From contig NZ_JAPJIV010000023.1 of assembly GCF_026241895.1 (NCBI RefSeq), positions 57,643 to 121,642 on the forward strand: a stretch of 64,000 bases of DNA. The letters run 5' to 3'. Position 1 is the stretch's first letter. Every line of letters begins with the position of its first letter. Shown piece after piece: positions 1 through 8,033 of the stretch. Source of the DNA: Pseudomonas sp. RIT-562 (GTDB taxonomy: Bacteria; Pseudomonadota; Gammaproteobacteria; Pseudomonadales; Pseudomonadaceae). Below the pieces are notes generated by a model. The model was not told where the DNA came from and made no database searches. It was given only the letters and a program-made list of their open reading frames with translations. A program made the position numbers and the translations under genes.

Positions 1-242
1 GTGGTACCTTCGGTTCGATGATGTCGACTCCGATCGTCAACCCGCCGCAAGCGGCCATCCTGGGCATGCACAACATTCTGCAGCGTCCTATGGCGATCAA
101 CGGTCAGGTCGTTATCCGTCCGATGATGTACCTGGCTCTGTCCTACGATCACCGCCTGATCGATGGCAAAGAAGCTGTGACCTTCCTGGTTACCATCAAG
201 AACCTGCTGGAAGACCCGGCTCGTTTGCTGCTGGATATCTGA
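1..242 (+). CDS. sucB: 2-oxoglutarate dehydrogenase E2, dihydrolipoyl succinyltransferase (C-terminal part)
   Basis: Last 79 codons of the E2 core of the 2-oxoglutarate dehydrogenase complex, which passes the succinyl group from lipoamide to CoA in the TCA cycle. The start, lipoyl domain and E3-binding domain lie left of the window. The visible frame (codons from base 3) contains MSTPIVNPPQAAILGMH and the acyltransferase active-site motif SYDHRLIDG, whose His and Asp form the HxxxD catalytic pair, and ends in LLLDI as in E. coli SucB. It is followed 97 bases later by lpdG and then sucCD, the usual Pseudomonas order. Identification is firm; only the truncation limits what can be said. Confidence 0.95.
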   Translation, partial: GTFGSMMSTPIVNPPQAAILGMHNILQRPMAINGQVVIRPMMYLALSYDHRLIDGKEAVTFLVTIKNLLEDPARLLLDI

Positions 243-339
243 TAGAAGCAGCTGCAGGTTTCAGGTTTCAGGGTGCAAGCAATTGCAGCCTGGCCTGAGG
301 CTTGCGGCTTCAAGCTTGTTGCCAAAAGAGGATTTTTGA

Positions 340-1776
340 ATGTCGCAGAAATTTGACGTAGTAGTGATCGGCGCGGGCCCTGGCGGCTACGTGGCTGCCA
401 TCAAGGCAGCGCAGCTGGGCCTTTCGACTGCCTGCATCGAGAAATACACCGACAAGGAAGGCAAACTGGCTCTGGGCGGTACTTGCCTGAACGTCGGCTG
501 CATTCCATCCAAGGCGCTGCTGGACAGTTCCTGGAAGTACAAGGAAGCCAAAGAAGGCTTCGCGATCCACGGTATCAATCACGCTGGCGTGACCATGGAC
601 GTGGCGGCAATGGTTGGCCGTAAAGCCAACATCGTCAAGGGCCTGACCTCTGGCGTTGCGACCCTGTTCAAGGCTAACGGCGTCACTTCCCTGCAAGGCC
701 ACGGCAAACTGCTGGCCGGCAAGAAAGTCGAGCTGACCAAGCCAGACGGCACCGTGGAAATCATCGAAGCCGAGAACGTGATCCTGGCATCCGGCTCGCG
801 CCCTATCGACATTCCACCGGCTCCGGTTGACCAGAACGTGATCGTCGATTCGACTGGCGCGCTGGAATTCCAAACCGTACCTAAGCGTCTGGGCGTGATC
901 GGCGCTGGCGTGATCGGTCTGGAACTGGGTTCGGTATGGTCGCGTCTGGGTTCCGAAGTCGTGGTTCTGGAAGCACTGGAGAAGTTCCTGCCAGCCGCTG
1001 ACGAAGCTGTTTCCAAGGAAGCCTTCAAGACCCTGACCAAACAAGGTCTGGACATCAAGCTGGGCGCTCGCGTCACCGGTTCGAAAGTCAACGGCGACGA
1101 AGTCGTGGTGAACTACACCGATGCCAACGGCGAACAGAACATCACGTTCGACAAGCTGATCGTTGCCGTTGGTCGCCGTCCAGTGACCACCGAGCTGCTG
1201 GCAGCTGACAGCGGTGTGAACATCGACGAACGTGGCTTCGTTTTCGTTGACGACCAGTGCGCCACCAGCGTACCGGGCGTTTACGCAATCGGCGACGTGG
1301 TTCGCGGCATGATGCTGGCGCACAAGGCGTCCGAAGAAGGCATCATGGTGGTTGAGCGCATCAAGGGCCACAAAGCCCAAATCAACTATGACCTGATCCC
1401 GTCTGTTATTTATACTCACCCGGAAATCGCGTGGGTTGGCAAAACCGAGCAGACCTTGAAAGCCGAAGGCGTTGAAGTTAACGTCGGCACCTTCCCGTTT
1501 GCAGCCTCTGGCCGTGCCATGGCAGCCAACGATACCGGTGGTTTCGTCAAGGTTATCGCTGATGCCAAGACTGACCGCGTATTGGGCGTCCACGTGATTG
1601 GCCCGAGCGCTGCAGAACTGGTTCAGCAGGGCGCGATCGGTATGGAATTCGGCACCAGCGCTGAAGACCTGGGCATGATGGTTTTCTCCCATCCGACCCT
1701 GTCTGAAGCCTTGCACGAAGCAGCTCTGGCAGTGAATGGCGGCGCCATCCACATTGCCAACCGCAAGAAGCGTTAA
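340..1776 (+). CDS. lpdG: Dihydrolipoamide dehydrogenase (E3)
   Basis: FAD-dependent E3 subunit (478 aa) that reoxidises dihydrolipoamide with NAD+ for the 2-oxoglutarate dehydrogenase complex; in Pseudomonas the paralogue beside sucAB is called LpdG. An amino-terminal FAD dinucleotide fold is visible as VVIGAGPGGYVAA (residues 8-20). The redox-active disulfide is in GGTCLNVGCIPSK, Cys49 and Cys54. A second Rossmann motif, GVIGAGVIGLELG, near residue 187 binds NAD. The carboxy-terminal interface motif HPTLSEALHEA carries the catalytic His-Glu pair. The start is preceded by AAGAGGA, eight bases upstream. Full-length, no defects seen. Confidence 0.97.
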   Translation: MSQKFDVVVIGAGPGGYVAAIKAAQLGLSTACIEKYTDKEGKLALGGTCLNVGCIPSKALLDSSWKYKEAKEGFAIHGINHAGVTMDVAAMVGRKANIVKGLTSGVATLFKANGVTSLQGHGKLLAGKKVELTKPDGTVEIIEAENVILASGSRPIDIPPAPVDQNVIVDSTGALEFQTVPKRLGVIGAGVIGLELGSVWSRLGSEVVVLEALEKFLPAADEAVSKEAFKTLTKQGLDIKLGARVTGSKVNGDEVVVNYTDANGEQNITFDKLIVAVGRRPVTTELLAADSGVNIDERGFVFVDDQCATSVPGVYAIGDVVRGMMLAHKASEEGIMVVERIKGHKAQINYDLIPSVIYTHPEIAWVGKTEQTLKAEGVEVNVGTFPFAASGRAMAANDTGGFVKVIADAKTDRVLGVHVIGPSAAELVQQGAIGMEFGTSAEDLGMMVFSHPTLSEALHEAALAVNGGAIHIANRKKR

Positions 1777-1784
1777 GACAAGAC

Positions 1785-1975
1785 AATAAGAAACCACGGC
1801 GGAAGGCCCGTCGTGAGCCTTGCGTGCAAGACTCACCGCGGAATGTCCGCCGGACGCAGCCTTGCGTAGTCTCACCGGTTATCCGGAACACCTACGCAAG
1901 CAGCAGTCACAGGTGGTGCGGCACTGAACAAGTGCAGCACCGAATGCGCAGTACCTAACGAAGACGGTAATAAGC
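1785..1975 (+). promoter_or_regulatory. Structured 5' leader of sucC (likely the sucC RNA motif)
   Basis: The 199-base gap between lpdG and sucC is almost entirely paired. Four hairpins are visible: GTGAG-CTTGC / GCAAG-CTCAC at 1813-1836; GTCCG / CGGAC at 1845-1855; a perfect nine-base stem CTTGCGTAG (1861-1869) with CTACGCAAG (1892-1900) enclosing an inner CCGG-TTAT-CCGG; and GGTGC-G-GCACT / AGTGC-A-GCACC at 1915-1941. A conserved 'sucC RNA' was described by comparative genomics in Pseudomonas 5' UTRs of sucC; that this is the same element is recall plus position, not a covariance search. It may be a cis-regulator or an mRNA processing/stability element separating sucCD from sucAB-lpdG. Confidence 0.65.
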
Positions 1976-3142
1976 ATGAATCTTCACGAGTATCAGGGTA
2001 AGCAGCTGTTCGCTGAATACGGCCTGCCAGTATCCCAGGGTTTCGCCGTAGACACCCCGGAAGCAGCAGCAGAAGCGTGCGACAAAATCGGCGGGACCGA
2101 GTGGGTTGTCAAAGCCCAGGTTCACGCAGGTGGTCGCGGTAAAGCGGGCGGCGTAAAGCTGGTTCGCAGCAAAGAAGACGCCAAAGCATTCGCTCAACAG
2201 TGGTTGGGCAAGCGTCTGGTGACTTACCAGACTGATGCCAACGGTCAGCCAGTCACCAAGATCCTGGTTGAATCGTGCACTGACATCGCCAAAGAGCTGT
2301 ACCTGGGCGCTGTTGTTGACCGTTCGAGCCGTCGTATCGTGTTCATGGCTTCCACCGAAGGTGGCGTGGATATCGAGAAAATCGCTCACGATACTCCTGA
2401 AAAAATCCTCAAGGCCACTATCGATCCACTGGTTGGCGCTCAGCCATTCCAGGGTCGCGAGCTGGCTTTCCAGCTGGGTCTGGAAGGCAAGCAAGTTGCC
2501 CAGTTCGCCAAGATCTTCGTTGGTCTGGCCAAACTGTTCCAGGATCACGATCTGGCCCTGCTGGAAGTGAACCCGCTGGTGATCAAGGCTGACGGCGATC
2601 TGCATTGCCTCGACGCCAAGATCAACATCGACGCCAACGCCATGTACCGTCAGCCTAAGCTGAAGACTTTCCACGATCCGTCGCAAGACGATCCGCGCGA
2701 AGCGCACGCTGCCAAGTTCGAACTGAACTACGTAGCGCTGGAAGGCAACATCGGTTGCATGGTCAACGGTGCTGGCCTGGCCATGGGTACCATGGACATC
2801 GTCAACCTGCATGGCGGCAAACCAGCCAACTTCCTCGACGTGGGCGGCGGTGCTACCAAAGAACGCGTAACCGAAGCGTTCAAGATCATCCTGTCCGACA
2901 CTAACGTCGCTGCAGTATTGGTCAACATCTTCGGCGGCATCGTTCGTTGCGACATGATTGCCGAAGGCATCATCGGTGCAGTGAAAGAAGTCGGCGTGAA
3001 AATCCCGGTTGTTGTTCGCCTTGAAGGCAACAACGCTGAGCTGGGCGCTAAAGTACTGGCAGAAAGCGGTTTGAACATCATCGCTGCTACCAGCCTGACC
3101 GACGCTGCTCAACAAGTCGTTAAAGCTGCGGAGGGCAAATAA
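1976..3142 (+). CDS. sucC: Succinyl-CoA synthetase (ADP-forming), beta subunit
   Basis: Beta subunit (388 aa) of the TCA-cycle enzyme that converts succinyl-CoA to succinate with substrate-level formation of ATP; it carries the ATP-grasp nucleotide-binding half. Starts MNLHEYQGKQLFAEYG as in E. coli SucC, with the glycine-rich HAGGRGKAGGV loop near residue 50 and the carboxy-terminal VNIFGGIVRCD motif that contacts the alpha subunit. The stop and the sucD start overlap by one base (TAATG), so the two subunits are translationally coupled at 1:1. Length matches the family exactly. Confidence 0.97.
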   Translation: MNLHEYQGKQLFAEYGLPVSQGFAVDTPEAAAEACDKIGGTEWVVKAQVHAGGRGKAGGVKLVRSKEDAKAFAQQWLGKRLVTYQTDANGQPVTKILVESCTDIAKELYLGAVVDRSSRRIVFMASTEGGVDIEKIAHDTPEKILKATIDPLVGAQPFQGRELAFQLGLEGKQVAQFAKIFVGLAKLFQDHDLALLEVNPLVIKADGDLHCLDAKINIDANAMYRQPKLKTFHDPSQDDPREAHAAKFELNYVALEGNIGCMVNGAGLAMGTMDIVNLHGGKPANFLDVGGGATKERVTEAFKIILSDTNVAAVLVNIFGGIVRCDMIAEGIIGAVKEVGVKIPVVVRLEGNNAELGAKVLAESGLNIIAATSLTDAAQQVVKAAEGK

Positions 3143-4023
3143 TGAGCGTCCTGATCAATAAAGACACCAAAGTTATCTGCCAGGGTATTACCGGTTCGCA
3201 AGGTAGTTTCCACACCCAGCAAGCCATCGAATACGGCACCAAGATGGTTGGCGGCGTAACTCCTGGCAAAGGCGGCACCGAGCACCTGGGTCTGCCAGTG
3301 TTCAACACCGTGAAAGACGCTGTAGCTGCCACTGGCGCCACCGCCAGCGTGATCTACGTTCCTGCTCCTTTCTGCAAGGACTCGATCCTGGAAGCTGCTT
3401 TCGGCGGCATCAAGCTGATCGTTTGCATCACCGAAGGCATTCCTACCCTGGACATGCTGGACGCTAAAGTTAAGTGCGACGAGCTGGGTGTTACCCTGAT
3501 CGGCCCTAACTGCCCAGGCGTGATCACCCCAGGCGAATGCAAGATCGGCATCATGCCAGGTCACATTCACTTGCCAGGCAAGGTCGGTATCGTTTCGCGT
3601 TCCGGCACCCTGACCTACGAAGCTGTTAAGCAAACTACTGACGCCGGTTTCGGTCAGTCGACTTGCGTCGGCATCGGTGGTGACCCGATCCCGGGTTCGA
3701 ACTTCATCGACATCCTGAAGCTGTTCCAGGAAGACCCGAAGACCGAAGCGATCGTAATGATCGGTGAGATCGGCGGTTCGGCTGAAGAAGAAGCGGCTGC
3801 CTACATCAAGGCACACGTGACCAAGCCGGTTGTTTCCTACATCGCTGGTGTGACTGCCCCTGCGGGCAAGCGCATGGGCCATGCTGGCGCAATCATCTCT
3901 GGCGGCAAGGGTACTGCAGACGAGAAGTTTGCTGCCCTGGAAGACGCAGGCGTGAAAACCGTGCGTTCGCTGGCAGATATCGGCAAGGCTCTGTCCGAGC
4001 TGACCGGTTGGGCAATCAAGTAA
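3142..4023 (+). CDS. sucD: Succinyl-CoA synthetase, alpha subunit
   Basis: Alpha subunit (293 aa), which binds CoA in an amino-terminal Rossmann fold (QGITGSQGSFHTQQAIEYG) and carries the phosphohistidine intermediate in the motif MGHAGAIISGGKGTA near residue 247. A second CoA/phosphate segment reads GPNCPGVITPGECKIG. It overlaps sucC by one base and is followed 27 bases later by a strong hairpin terminator, so it is the last gene of the sucAB-lpdG-sucCD transcription unit. Typical length and no anomalies. Confidence 0.97.
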   Translation: MSVLINKDTKVICQGITGSQGSFHTQQAIEYGTKMVGGVTPGKGGTEHLGLPVFNTVKDAVAATGATASVIYVPAPFCKDSILEAAFGGIKLIVCITEGIPTLDMLDAKVKCDELGVTLIGPNCPGVITPGECKIGIMPGHIHLPGKVGIVSRSGTLTYEAVKQTTDAGFGQSTCVGIGGDPIPGSNFIDILKLFQEDPKTEAIVMIGEIGGSAEEEAAAYIKAHVTKPVVSYIAGVTAPAGKRMGHAGAIISGGKGTADEKFAALEDAGVKTVRSLADIGKALSELTGWAIK

Positions 4024-4050
4024 GCCTCGCGCTTAGCTTGTAGCTCTGCT

Positions 4051-4080
4051 GACAAAGGCCACCTTCGGGTGGCCTTTGTC
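4051..4080 (+). terminator. Intrinsic terminator of the suc operon
   Basis: Perfect inverted repeat GACAAAGGCCACC-TTCG-GGTGGCCTTTGTC, 13-bp arms with a UUCG tetraloop, 27 bases after the sucD stop. The T-rich stretch lies within the descending arm and the following GTCGTTTC. Confidence 0.85.
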
Positions 4081-4097
4081 GTTTCTGAAGATCACAA

Positions 4098-4180
4098 GAT
4101 CGCAGCCTCGTTTCACTCGACAGCTCCTACGGGCGATTGCATTCCTACTGTAGGAGCTGCGGAGTAACGAGGTTGCGATC
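4098..4180. repeat. Imperfect REPIN-like inverted repeat
   Basis: Arm 4098-4130 (GATCGCAGCCTCG ... CAGCTCCTAC) is answered by 4150-4180 (GTAGGAGCTGCGG ... CGAGGTTGCGATC) in reverse orientation with a few mismatches. The GTAGGAGCTG core belongs to a third REP family in this window, different from the GTGGGAGCGGGC and GTAGGAGTGAGC families found elsewhere. It lies just past the suc terminator. Confidence 0.75.
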
Positions 4181-4411
4181 TTTGACCTTTATATATGTAA
4201 ACGCGACATCATAATGTCGTAGATCGGATAGTTCGCCCCCTAACAGTGCGTTTGCCGCGCGAATTCGTTAGTCTAGCCGCCATTTTGCGTCCGCCGCCCA
4301 CAAGGCAGCCACGCGCTTAACGGGTCAGTCCCATACGGATCGACAGCATTTCCCTCACCCACAAGGGAAATCCCTCTCTAAATTCCGATTCAGTAGTGTG
4401 GTATTTCCTTA
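4181..4411. other. Leader/promoter region of brnQ
   Basis: No gene is seen between the REP and brnQ. Two symmetrical sites stand out: the palindrome CGACAT-CATA-ATGTCG at 4204-4219, a candidate operator, and a hairpin ATTTCCCT / AGGGAAAT at 4348-4371, about 40 bases before the brnQ start, which could form in the mRNA leader. No tandem amino-acid-codon leader peptide was found. Confidence 0.4.
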
Positions 4412-5725
4412 ATGAAAGTGTTGAAAGGCCAGGACATCCTGGCACTTGGTTTTATGACGTTTGCCCTGTTCGTCGGGGCTGGCAACATCATCTTCCCGCC
4501 TATCGTCGGTTTGCAGTCCGGGCCACATGTCTGGATGGCGGCGTTGGGTTTCCTGATCACGGCGGTCGGCCTGCCGGTGATCACCGTGGTCGCGCTGGCC
4601 AAGGTCGGCGGAGCAATGGATGCCTTGAGCAGCCCGATCGGTAAAATTGCCGGTGGCCTGCTGGCCGCCGCGTGTTACCTCGCCGTGGGGCCTTTGTTCG
4701 CCACGCCGCGCACGGCTACCGTGTCGTTCGAAGTGGGCCTGGCGCCGTTGACCGGCGAGAGCCCGCTGGCGCTGTTCCTCTATAGCTCGGTGTACTTCCT
4801 GCTGGTGTTTTTCATCTCGCTGTATCCAGGTCGCCTGCTGGACACGGTCGGACGCTTCCTCGCACCGCTGAAGATCATCGCCCTGGCGGCCCTCGGTATT
4901 GCCGCATTCGCGCTGCCGGCCGGCGATATCGGCGTGGCCACCCCGGAGTACGTCGCGGCACCGTTCTCCCAGGGCTTCATCAATGGTTACCTGACCATGG
5001 ATACCCTCGGCGCGCTGGTGTTTGGCATCGTCATCGTCAATGCCATCCGCTCCCGTGGAGTCGAGTCGCCTGCGTTGATCACCCGCTACGCGATCATCGC
5101 CGGGCTGATTGCCGGCGTGGGCCTGGCGCTGGTGTATATCAGCCTGTTCCGCCTGGGTTCGGGCAGCCATGAAGTGGCAGCCGGTGCAACCAATGGCGCG
5201 GCGGTATTGCACGCTTACGTCCAGCACACCTTCGGCTCCCTGGGCAGTGGTTTCCTCGCGGTGCTGATTTCGCTGGCTTGCCTGGTGACTGCGGTGGGCC
5301 TGACTTGCGCCTGCGCTGAATACTTCAGCCGGGTGCTGCCACTGTCCTACAAGACCCTGGTGATTATCCTCGCCGCGTTCTCGCTGCTGGTGTCCAACCT
5401 TGGCCTGACCAACCTGATCGCGTTCTCGATCCCGGTGCTGACAGCGATCTATCCGCCATGCATCGCCCTGGTAGCGCTGAGCTTCTGCAAGGACTTCTGG
5501 CATGAGCAGGGCCGCATCGTCGGTCCGGTGATGCTGGTGTCGTTCATCTTCGGCCTGATCGACGCTCTTAAAGGCGCGGGCCTGGCGGACTGGATGCCGA
5601 CGCAACTGACCCACCTGCCGCTGAGCGAGCAGGGCCTGGCGTGGTTGGTACCGTCGGTGATGACCCTGGTGGTCGCCGTGGTCTGCGACCGTCTGCTGGG
5701 CAAGCGCGAAGAAGCGCTGGCCTGA
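4412..5725 (+). CDS. brnQ: Branched-chain amino acid transport system II carrier (LIVCS family)
   Basis: Inner-membrane cation-coupled carrier for leucine, isoleucine and valine (437 aa). The sequence is almost wholly hydrophobic, with about twelve membrane segments. The amino terminus MKVLKGQDILALGFMTFALF followed by VGAGNIIFPP is the LIVCS-family signature; a second re-entrant-like segment reads FGIVIVNAIRSRG. It is a single-gene unit with its own terminator. The 388-base gap upstream holds a candidate operator palindrome and a leader hairpin. Full-length; family assignment is firm, the exact substrate preference is inferred. Confidence 0.93.
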   Translation: MKVLKGQDILALGFMTFALFVGAGNIIFPPIVGLQSGPHVWMAALGFLITAVGLPVITVVALAKVGGAMDALSSPIGKIAGGLLAAACYLAVGPLFATPRTATVSFEVGLAPLTGESPLALFLYSSVYFLLVFFISLYPGRLLDTVGRFLAPLKIIALAALGIAAFALPAGDIGVATPEYVAAPFSQGFINGYLTMDTLGALVFGIVIVNAIRSRGVESPALITRYAIIAGLIAGVGLALVYISLFRLGSGSHEVAAGATNGAAVLHAYVQHTFGSLGSGFLAVLISLACLVTAVGLTCACAEYFSRVLPLSYKTLVIILAAFSLLVSNLGLTNLIAFSIPVLTAIYPPCIALVALSFCKDFWHEQGRIVGPVMLVSFIFGLIDALKGAGLADWMPTQLTHLPLSEQGLAWLVPSVMTLVVAVVCDRLLGKREEALA

Positions 5726-5747
5726 GAGGCTCCCCGGTAGAAAGTCG

Positions 5748-5784
5748 AAATGCCCCGTATCAATCGATACGGGGCATTTTTTTT
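5748..5784 (+). terminator. Terminator after brnQ
   Basis: AAATGCCCCGTATC-AATC-GATACGGGGCATTTTTTTT: a perfect 12-bp stem with an eight-T tail, 22 bases after the brnQ stop. Confidence 0.93.
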
Positions 5785-5820
5785 GTGGTTGGATTTTCTT
5801 GCCGTACGCTGATCAATAAT

Positions 5821-5908
5821 GTGGGAGCGGGCTTGCTCGCGAAGGGGGCTTAACATTCAATAGAGATATTGCCTGGCCGGCCCTCTTCGCGAGCAAGCCC
5901 GCTCCCAC
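5821..5908. repeat. REPIN (two inverted REP copies)
   Basis: REP core GTGGGAGCGGGCTTGCTCGC at 5821 and its exact reverse complement ending at 5908, separated by about 40 bases. This is the classical P. fluorescens-group REP doublet; nothing in the spacer looks coding. Confidence 0.92.
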
Positions 5909-5947
5909 AGGTTTTCACTTCTGCGCTAACACATCACAAGGACCTGC

Positions 5948-6685
5948 ATGTCGTTCATCCACGCCAACCTGATACACATCCTTGCTGCCGTCTGGTTCGT
6001 CATCTGCTGGGGCGGGTACACCCGCTATGCCACTTGGAAGGGCCGCGATACGGCCTGCCTGGCCAGTGTGCTGCACCTGTATCGCGAAGACTGGATGCGC
6101 CGGATGCTGCTGCGCGACAACCGGATCGCCGACGCCAGCGTGGTCGGTAACCTGGAGCGCAATGCTTCGTTCTTCGCCTCAAGTACGCTGATTATCCTCG
6201 CCGGTATCCTCACAGTACTCGGTGCGTCGGAACGGGCGGTGTCGCTGCTGGCGGATATTCCGATGGTCCAGCAAGCGTCACAGGGCATGTCGGAGATCAA
6301 GTTGCTGTGCCTGGCGCTGGTGTTCGTCTACGCCTTCTTCACCTTCAGCTGGTGCATGCGCCAGTACAACTTTGCGGCCATTCTCATTGGTTCGGCACCG
6401 ATGGTGGGCGAGCGCCACGTTTCCGAGCAGGAGCGCAAGGCCTTCGCCGCGCGTGCGGCGCGAGTCATCTCGATGGCTGCCAACCAGTTCAACTTCGGCC
6501 TGCGTTCTTACTATTTCGGCATGACCATGCTGGCCTGGTTTGTCAGCCCCTGGCTGTTCATGTTGATGAGCGCTGGAGTAGTGCTGGTGCTGTATCGCCG
6601 CGAGTTTCATTCCGACGTTCTTGACGTGATGGTCTATACCCCTACAGAGGCACCATTGCCTGACGCAAACAAGGAGGCAGTTTGA
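5948..6685 (+). CDS. DUF599 family membrane protein
   Basis: Predicted inner-membrane protein of 245 aa matching the DUF599 family by its overall pattern: a hydrophobic start (LIHILAAVWFVICWGGYTRYA), an ASFFASSTLIILAGIL segment, LCLALVFVYAFFTFSWCMRQ, and a carboxy-terminal hydrophobic hairpin with RSYYFGMTMLAWFVSPWLF between charged loops. No catalytic motif is visible and the family has no established function. Its TGA overlaps the start of the next gene (TGATG), so the pair is an operon. Preceded by AAGGACCTGC, a good ribosome binding site. Confidence 0.75.
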   Translation: MSFIHANLIHILAAVWFVICWGGYTRYATWKGRDTACLASVLHLYREDWMRRMLLRDNRIADASVVGNLERNASFFASSTLIILAGILTVLGASERAVSLLADIPMVQQASQGMSEIKLLCLALVFVYAFFTFSWCMRQYNFAAILIGSAPMVGERHVSEQERKAFAARAARVISMAANQFNFGLRSYYFGMTMLAWFVSPWLFMLMSAGVVLVLYRREFHSDVLDVMVYTPTEAPLPDANKEAV

Positions 6686-7086
6686 TGAGTATTCCGTTCT
6701 GGTGCGTGTTTATCAGTGCGCTACTGATATACGTGGCCCGCATGCCGGTGGCCAAGGCCATGAAAGAGCAGGGCGGCTACAACAATCACTTGCCACGTCA
6801 GCAACAGGCGCAACTCACCGGTTTTGGCGCACGGGCTTTGGCGGCGCATCAAAACAGCATCGAGGCGTTCATTTTGTTTGCCGTGGGGGTTTTGATGGCG
6901 CATACCACGCAAACGGTGGGATGGCTGATCGACTCGCTGGCGATCATCTTTGTGATTGCCCGGGTGATCTACTTGCTGTGCTATTGGGCAGACCTGGCCT
7001 GGCAGCGCAGCCTGGTGTGGCTGGTCGGATTAGTGTGTTCGTTACTGTTGATGATTAGTCCGACTTTTAGAACGATTTTGCTCTAA
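6685..7086 (+). CDS. MAPEG family membrane protein
   Basis: Small four-helix membrane protein of 133 aa of the MAPEG type (relatives of microsomal glutathione transferase and leukotriene synthase). Visible family features are the amino-terminal helix SIPFWCVFISALLIYVARM, the QQQAQLTGFGARALAAHQNS loop with the conserved Arg-Ala-x-x-Asn/Gln-Ser pattern, and two further hydrophobic segments. The ATG at 6685 is preferred over an in-frame TTG one codon earlier because GGAGG at 6673 then has ideal spacing. Bacterial members of this short type have no assigned substrate. Cotranscribed with the DUF599 gene. Confidence 0.8.
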   Translation: MSIPFWCVFISALLIYVARMPVAKAMKEQGGYNNHLPRQQQAQLTGFGARALAAHQNSIEAFILFAVGVLMAHTTQTVGWLIDSLAIIFVIARVIYLLCYWADLAWQRSLVWLVGLVCSLLLMISPTFRTILL

Positions 7087-7112
7087 CTAAAGCCTTTGAA
7101 TAAATGACAGGC

Positions 7113-7146
7113 AAAAGAAAACCCGCAGTTGGCGGGTTTTCTTTTT
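7113..7146. terminator. Bidirectional terminator
   Basis: AAAAGAAAACCCGC-CAGTTG-like hairpin: the stem AAAACCCGC / GCGGGTTTT is flanked by A's on the left and T's on the right, so it can end the MAPEG operon (plus) and the convergent lipoprotein gene (minus), 27 bases from one stop and 17 from the other. Confidence 0.88.
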
Positions 7147-7162
7147 CACACCAAAAAGCGAA

Positions 7163-7399
7163 TTATTGCTTCTTGGCAGCTTCTTCTTGTGCAGCCTGAT
7201 TCGATTCAGCCTGAGCTTTGGCAGCTTCGGCGTTTTCTTTGGCGGCGTCGTTCACTTTATCCTGTGCTTTGTTCATGTCTTGCTGGGCTTGCTCAGCATG
7301 TTGGTTAGCATCTTGAGCTTTGTCCTCGGATTTTTTATCGCAAGCTGCGAGACCAAGGGAAGCGGTCAACATCAAGGCAATAGCTAAAGTCTTCTGCAT
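7163..7399 (-). CDS. Small Ala/Gln/Lys-rich lipoprotein
   Basis: Predicted lipoprotein of 78 aa. The start at 7399 is chosen because AAGGAG precedes it and it gives a clean type II signal peptide, MQKTLAIALMLTASLGLAAC, with the lipobox LAAC (Cys20). The mature part (DKKSEDKAQDANQHAEQAQQ ...) is low-complexity, heptad-like and almost free of hydrophobic residues, which suggests a coiled coil or extended helix at the inner or outer membrane. An upstream in-frame Met would add 23 residues that spoil the signal. Many Pseudomonas have such Lpp-like small lipoproteins; the function is unknown. Confidence 0.8.
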   Translation of the reverse strand: MQKTLAIALMLTASLGLAACDKKSEDKAQDANQHAEQAQQDMNKAQDKVNDAAKENAEAAKAQAESNQAAQEEAAKKQ

Positions 7400-7556
7400 G
7401 GGGTGTTTCTCCTTATGGAAAGTATCTACTGGCCTTTCGAGCATGGCCGTCAGCGTTAAGTTCCTCATATCACACAGATATATAAGAATATTCTCACTGG
7501 AACTTTTGGCGACATCGCTTGATGCGATTGTTTAACATTTGGAAGGATTTTGATAA

Positions 7557-8033
7557 ATGGCTGAAAACCCCGTTTTTGAGCGCGCAACGCGGTTTCTGTC
7601 GGCGCTGCGTCACTGTCATGTGCTTGGACTGAGTGTGCACAGCGCCAGCCAGGACGGACTCACTGTCGTGCTGCCCTACAGCGCCCAGATCGTTGGCAAT
7701 CCGCAGACTGGGGTCATCCATGGCGGCGCCCTGACTACGCTGATGGACACTGCCTGCGGCATGTCCACGCTTTGTGTGCTGCCCGAATTCGAAGTCTGCC
7801 CCACACTCGACCTGCGCATCGACTACATGCATGCCGCTGAGCCGCACAAGGACGTCTACGGCTTCGCACAATGTTACCGGGTGACGACGGATGTGATTTT
7901 TGCCCGCGGTTTCGCCTATCAGGACGATCCCGAGCAACCCATTGCCCATGTGGTCGGCACATTCATGCGCATGGGCAAGACGATCAAGGGTACCAAGGGC
8001 TTTGGTGGCGCAATTGCCGGAGGTACAAAATGA
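7557..8033 (+). CDS. PaaI-type hotdog thioesterase (first of a pair)
   Basis: Acyl-CoA thioesterase-like protein of 158 aa with a single hotdog domain. The signature VIHGGALTTLMDTACGMS (about residues 58-75) holds the HGG turn and the central helix with the Asp expected to act in catalysis in PaaI/YdiI-type enzymes; the strand CPTLDLRIDYMHAA follows. The stop overlaps the next gene by four bases (ATGA); that gene encodes a second, diverged hotdog protein. Hotdog enzymes work as dimers or tetramers, so a hetero-oligomer is plausible but inferred. The acyl substrate cannot be predicted. Confidence 0.85.
   Translation: MAENPVFERATRFLSALRHCHVLGLSVHSASQDGLTVVLPYSAQIVGNPQTGVIHGGALTTLMDTACGMSTLCVLPEFEVCPTLDLRIDYMHAAEPHKDVYGFAQCYRVTTDVIFARGFAYQDDPEQPIAHVVGTFMRMGKTIKGTKGFGGAIAGGTK

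Noticed and set aside
310..1875. 521-codon open frame on the minus strand over lpdG
   Set aside because: It lies antisense to a gene with full motifs and has no SD or family pattern; long antisense frames are a side effect of high GC codon bias.
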